From FW021-bin31 sp036278455 (GTDB lineage: Bacteria > Bacteroidota > Bacteroidia > Chitinophagales > Chitinophagaceae): a stretch of 11,140 bases of DNA. Both the position numbers and the translations under genes were made by a program. The stretch is from contig DASULB010000416.1 of the NCBI GenBank assembly GCA_036278455.1, positions 1 to 11,140 of the forward strand. The letters are read 5' to 3'. How positions within the stretch are numbered: position 1 is the first letter of the stretch; every line of letters begins with the position of its first letter. The notes under the pieces are model-generated. The model had not been told where the DNA came from. It worked only from the letters and a program-made list of their open reading frames with translations, and made no database searches. Below, piece by piece: positions 8,556 to 11,140 of the stretch.

Positions 8556-8855
8556 TCACAAGCATAAATCAATTTTTGTTGCATCTATGGCGAAGACAAT
8601 TCCTATCAGATTGATGTCTGATTTATGGTCATCCAGATACAGCTGCTTTGCTGCCTTAATAATAATAAGTAAGATGACTAAATATTCATAGATTCGATAA
8701 CAAGGGCTCTCGTTAGCTCTTGTTAATGTGCTTATGGTTACCAGCTTTCTGATACCGAGATGATATAATGTGTCTGCATTTGCTTTGAAGCACAACAAAG
8801 TGTTACGGACGTTTTCCAGATGTGTTAGCTATCCAGATGCCATACATAAATATGG
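8556..8855 (-). pseudogene. IS4-family transposase fragment, truncated at both ends with an amber codon
   Basis: Read on the minus strand from about 8855, the frame gives LPYLCMASG, then TAG (8831-8829), then LTHLENVRNTL, NADTLYHLGIRKLV, LTRANESPCYRIYE, KQLYLDD, and finally VFAIDATKIDLCL before TGA at 8558-8556. These match, in order, the DUF4372-type N-terminal half of IS4-family transposases of Bacteroidota (family patterns GQLT, YHLG, ANE..YRIYED, QLYLDD, FAIDATTIDLCL), recalled rather than searched. The first catalytic Asp lies in the AIDAT segment. The remaining DDE residues, the N-terminus and the terminal repeats are missing. The amber codon sits where the family has Gln of GQLT, one C-to-T change away. 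It is inactive debris of an old insertion. Confidence 0.75.
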
Positions 8856-9018
8856 TAGAGGGGCAAAGAAGTTCTCCGGATTTACAAGGACTTAAAAAAT
8901 GGTTGGAAATACCCCTCTTGAATCGTCGGATTTATTTGACTGTGTCTGTATCCCAATACGCTCTTTTAAAAATTCCTCGGTCGTAAAAATAGTTAGCGCT
9001 GATAAGACAGCCTTTTTT

Positions 9019-9201
9019 CTACGCTTTATTAGGCAAGATGAAGATGTTTAGATGATTTATATCAATCACCTGAATATTGGTAAGCAATGATGTAAGTAAT
9101 TTTTTTGCTTTTGTATAATCATTTTCTTTAAGTTGGCCAATAGCCTCATTTATATTTGCGTCAAGACGCTTGATAGTATTGATTTGCCAAAAAATTGCCA
9201 T
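9019..9201 (-). CDS. Hypothetical 60-residue protein
   Basis: ATG 9201-9199 opens a frame ending in TAG at 9021-9019; a GTG at 9222-9220 would add seven residues. It encodes a probably helical, soluble peptide with an amphipathic middle (NEAIGQLKENDYTKAKKLL at about 18-36), reminiscent of a single TPR-like helix pair but too short to assign. No family is recognised. There is no signal peptide or membrane segment. It stands alone between the transposase fragment and the oxidoreductase operon and points away from the latter. A short palindrome lies upstream at 9241-9256. It could be a real small gene, the tail of a deleted one, or a chance frame in AT-rich DNA. Confidence 0.35.
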   Translation of the reverse strand: MAIFWQINTIKRLDANINEAIGQLKENDYTKAKKLLTSLLTNIQVIDINHLNIFILPNKA

Positions 9202-9222
9202 GGTATGAATGAGGCTAACCAC

Positions 9223-9534
9223 TAAAATATTTTTCTAACCAAAGTAACTTTACTTTCCGGGTAGGCATAAAAGGGAACTCAATCCCAGATAAACAGTCCT
9301 GTATTCATTGCTGCTATGCCTGCCCTTCATCCAAGACTTAACCAGTGAGAATGAATCGGAAAAGTATTTTGTAATCAATAATGCAAGCTTTATCTTTGGC
9401 GTCTAATCCCGGGCAAAGTTCGGAACTTCCCATGCCTTCAAGCAGCATTTTCGCGAAATTTCTGATAAAGTTGATTTTAATAATAGATCCATTTTTGCTA
9501 TATTTATTGGAACATTAATAGAAAACGACTATTC
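9223..9534. other. Intergenic region with a palindrome and the oxidoreductase operon leader
   Basis: This 312-base stretch contains an inverted repeat AAAGTAA-CT-TTACTTT (9241-9256), with 7-base arms and a 2-base centre. It also holds the consensus promoter at 9368-9398 and a leader of about 130 bases before ATG 9535. A 45-codon frame at 9381-9518 overlaps the promoter and is not credible as a gene. I see no riboswitch-like fold, but I cannot compute one here. Confidence 0.5.
9368..9398 (+). promoter_or_regulatory. Consensus Bacteroidota promoter for the isoquinoline oxidoreductase-type operon
   Basis: TTTG (9368-9371), a 19-base spacer, and TATCTTTG (9391-9398) together match the Bacteroidota sigma-ABfr consensus TTTG-N19-TAnnTTTG exactly. 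Transcription should start a few bases after 9398, giving a leader of about 130 bases before the small-subunit ATG at 9535. A second, weaker -7-like sequence, TATATTTA, lies closer to the gene near 9500. Confidence 0.7.
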
Positions 9535-10005
9535 ATGGCAGTTACAATTCAACTTCAAGTCAATGGAGAAAGGCGTACTGTAGATATCGACCCGGCCACT
9601 CCCCTTTTATATGTTTTGCGTAATCAGCTCCAGCTGAACGGGCCAAAGTATGGCTGCGGCCTGCAACAGTGCGGCGCTTGCATGGTGTTATTGGATGGGA
9701 AGGCCGAGTTCAGTTGCATGACCCCCGTGGAAGCGGTAAAAGATCAATCTATTACTACCCTGGAGGGGCTTACCCGGCCGGATGGTACCCTGCACCCGGT
9801 GCAGGATGCTTTTGTAAAAGAGCAGGCAGCACAATGTGGATTTTGTCTAAATGGCATGGTAATATCCTCAGTTTCCCTCTTGCAGGAGAACCCTAGCCCG
9901 GATGATACGGCTATTCGTGCAGGAATGCAAAGAGCGCTCTGCCGCTGTGGCTCGCAAGCAAGGATTATCCGTGCAGTCAAACGGGCAGCAAAATCAAATC
10001 GATAA
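9535..10005 (+). CDS. (2Fe-2S)-binding small subunit of an isoquinoline 1-oxidoreductase-type molybdenum hydroxylase
   Basis: This 156-residue protein is the complete electron-transfer subunit of a xanthine oxidase family enzyme; it passes electrons from the molybdenum site through two [2Fe-2S] clusters. The plant-ferredoxin-type domain (1-78) has cluster ligands C41, C46, C49 and C61 in GCGLQQCGAC and the following Cys. The helical second domain holds C101 and C104 (QCGFC) plus C136 and C138 (LCRCG). Q100, just before C101, is the position that contacts the pterin cofactor in the family. GMVISS at 107-112 matches the usual GMIMSA. Length is normal for the family (about 150-160). It has no signal peptide and presumably rides out with the Tat-tagged large subunit encoded 35 bases downstream. 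The substrate cannot be told from sequence; it could be an N-heterocycle or an aldehyde. Homologues are often called IorA. Confidence 0.93.
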   Translation: MAVTIQLQVNGERRTVDIDPATPLLYVLRNQLQLNGPKYGCGLQQCGACMVLLDGKAEFSCMTPVEAVKDQSITTLEGLTRPDGTLHPVQDAFVKEQAAQCGFCLNGMVISSVSLLQENPSPDDTAIRAGMQRALCRCGSQARIIRAVKRAAKSNR

Positions 10006-10040
10006 TACCTTCATACTGAGATCCAGTAAATCAGCCCTTT

Positions 10041-11140
10041 ATGAATACTTCCAGAAGAACATTCATTAAAACAACCGGTAGTCTGACTATTGGCTTCACA
10101 TTAATTGGCGGTTTTTCAAGCTGTTCATCTGCATCAGAGAAAGATCCTGAACTGCCGAGGAGCCTCCGAAGGTATCCTACTATAGATGCGTGGCTTCGAG
10201 TATTGGACGATGGGAAAGTTCAGATTTTAACAGGTAAAATGGAACTTGGCCAGGGCATCCGCACAGCTATTGCGCAAGTAGCTGCCGAAGAGCTCAACTT
10301 AAAAATGGAAAATGTGGTCGTAATCCTGGCGGAAACGGGACGCACGCCGAATGAAGGTTATACTGCCGGCAGCGGTTCCATAGAAGGGAGTGCCATGTCT
10401 GTGAGATATGCAGCTGCTTATGCCAAGCAAAGGCTGCTCGCATTGGCTGCTGCTGAGTTGCAGGTTTCAGTAGGGCAACTTCAAACCGCTTCCGGAACAG
10501 TCCAAACCAAAGACGGCACCCATAAGCTCACCTTCCTGGAAATTTTGAAAGGAAGGGAGTTGAAAGACGAAATCCATATGCCGGTTGCTTTAAAGCCAAG
10601 AAATAATTATTATTTGGTAGGCAAAGCTATTTCACGGGCGGATATTGGTCGTATGGTACGGGGAGAGCCGGTATATGTTCAGGATCTTCGGTTTCCAGGT
10701 ATGGTGCATGCCCGCACGATTCGCCCCCCGGTTTATGGAGCGAAACTCATAGAGATAGATCAGGAGGCTGTAAAGAGAAAGGTACCGGGGCTCTTGAAAA
10801 TAGTGGTAAACGGTAGTTTTCTGGGTGTGATCGCCAAAGATGAATACCCAGCCATACAAGCGCAAACATTCGTGATTGACCATGCTCAGTGGTCATATCC
10901 TCCATCCTTCCCTGAAACAGCTACAAAGGACCTGGCAGCTTATCTCAAAGCTTTGCCGGTAAAGACTACGGAAGTAGCAAAAAGAGGGAATATAACTGCA
11001 TCTTCAGATGGAAATGCGTCACTGAAGGCCAGCTATTTCAAACCTTATATTATGCACGGTTCCATAGGACCCTCTTGTGCCGTAGCACGCTATGAGAAGG
11101 GTATGCTTGATGTATGGACACATAGCCAGGGAGTATATCC
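10041..11140 (+). CDS. Molybdopterin-binding large subunit of an isoquinoline 1-oxidoreductase-type hydroxylase, partial, off the right edge
   Basis: The first 366 residues of the catalytic subunit (IorB-like) are visible; the family usually runs to roughly 700-750. The N-terminus has a twin-arginine signal, SRRTFIK (4-10), a hydrophobic stretch (14-25), and FSSC ending at Cys28, suggesting a Tat-exported lipoprotein. The mature part starts with TIDAWLRVLDDGKV (47-60) and KMELGQGIRTA (66-76), a conserved cofactor-binding segment. An aldehyde-oxidase a/b hammerhead-like domain follows (about 192-280, with GKAISRADIGRMVRGEPVY). HGSIGPSCAVA (339-349) and DVWTHSQGVYP (357 onward) are typical of this subfamily. 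ATG 10041 is chosen because it gives the complete Tat motif. It lies 35 bases after the small subunit, with no Shine-Dalgarno, and is surely cotranscribed. The remaining molybdenum-site residues, including the catalytic Glu, lie beyond the window. Confidence 0.93.
   Translation, partial: MNTSRRTFIKTTGSLTIGFTLIGGFSSCSSASEKDPELPRSLRRYPTIDAWLRVLDDGKVQILTGKMELGQGIRTAIAQVAAEELNLKMENVVVILAETGRTPNEGYTAGSGSIEGSAMSVRYAAAYAKQRLLALAAAELQVSVGQLQTASGTVQTKDGTHKLTFLEILKGRELKDEIHMPVALKPRNNYYLVGKAISRADIGRMVRGEPVYVQDLRFPGMVHARTIRPPVYGAKLIEIDQEAVKRKVPGLLKIVVNGSFLGVIAKDEYPAIQAQTFVIDHAQWSYPPSFPETATKDLAAYLKALPVKTTEVAKRGNITASSDGNASLKASYFKPYIMHGSIGPSCAVARYEKGMLDVWTHSQGVY

Noticed and set aside
8344..8691. Plus-strand open frame of 115 codons
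   Set aside because: Its 3' half is antisense to the recognisable IS4 transposase motifs and its composition (rich in Ser, Arg and Leu) is typical of a shadow frame.
8699..8724. Stem-loop AACAAGGGCT-N6-AGCTCTTGTT as a terminator
   Set aside because: It lies within the conserved ANES..YRIYE codons of the transposase remnant and has no following T-run on either strand.
9219..9341. Plus-strand frame with a CIHCCYACP motif resembling a ferredoxin cluster
   Set aside because: It has no start codon, contains a single short cysteine group, and overlaps the palindrome region; no second cluster or wider domain supports it.
9381..9518. 45-codon plus-strand frame ahead of the oxidoreductase operon
   Set aside because: It overlaps the consensus -7 element and would begin upstream of the predicted transcription start.
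9669..9980. Open frames overlapping the small oxidoreductase subunit on both strands
   Set aside because: They are out of phase with or antisense to a gene with all eight cluster cysteines in place.
10632..10883. Minus-strand frame of 83 codons
   Set aside because: It is antisense to the large oxidoreductase subunit, whose frame is continuous with family motifs on both sides.

Overview
The window looks like chromosomal DNA of a Bacteroidota bacterium, most likely of the Chitinophaga group, though the genus is an inference. The evidence is promoters of the TTTG-N19-TAnnTTTG type, start codons without Shine-Dalgarno sequences, lipoproteins with relaxed lipoboxes, and protein families common in that phylum.

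Positions 1-6386, minus strand: one open frame of 2128 codons runs off the left edge. It is a fused B/C component of the insecticidal toxin complex (Tc) type. It has an SpvB-like N-terminus, FG-GAP/VCBS calcium loops, the TcdB middle domains, YD (RHS) repeats, and the start of the RHS core. The window stops within that core, so the variable C-terminal toxin and any neighbouring immunity gene lie outside. A candidate promoter with two adjacent palindromes sits about 110 bases upstream.

Positions 6387-7139: AT-rich spacer. It holds that promoter and, on the minus strand, a short frame that may be a small gene or a frameshifted remnant.

Positions 7140-8291, plus strand: a secreted beta-propeller lipoprotein of the TIGR03118 family.

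Positions 8292-9534: a decayed region. It holds an unidentified broken coding remnant on the plus strand, a doubly truncated IS4-family transposase fragment with an amber codon on the minus strand, a 60-residue hypothetical frame on the minus strand, a short palindrome, and a near-perfect Bacteroidota promoter driving the next operon.

Positions 9535-11140, plus strand: a two-gene operon for a molybdenum hydroxylase of the isoquinoline 1-oxidoreductase type. The small [2Fe-2S] subunit is complete. The large molybdopterin subunit carries a Tat signal with a possible lipobox and runs off the right edge. The two should form one enzyme exported folded to the periplasm.

The best lead is the giant Tc/RHS protein and the toxin tip just past position 1. 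The rest is recognisable families plus a small scar of mobile DNA.
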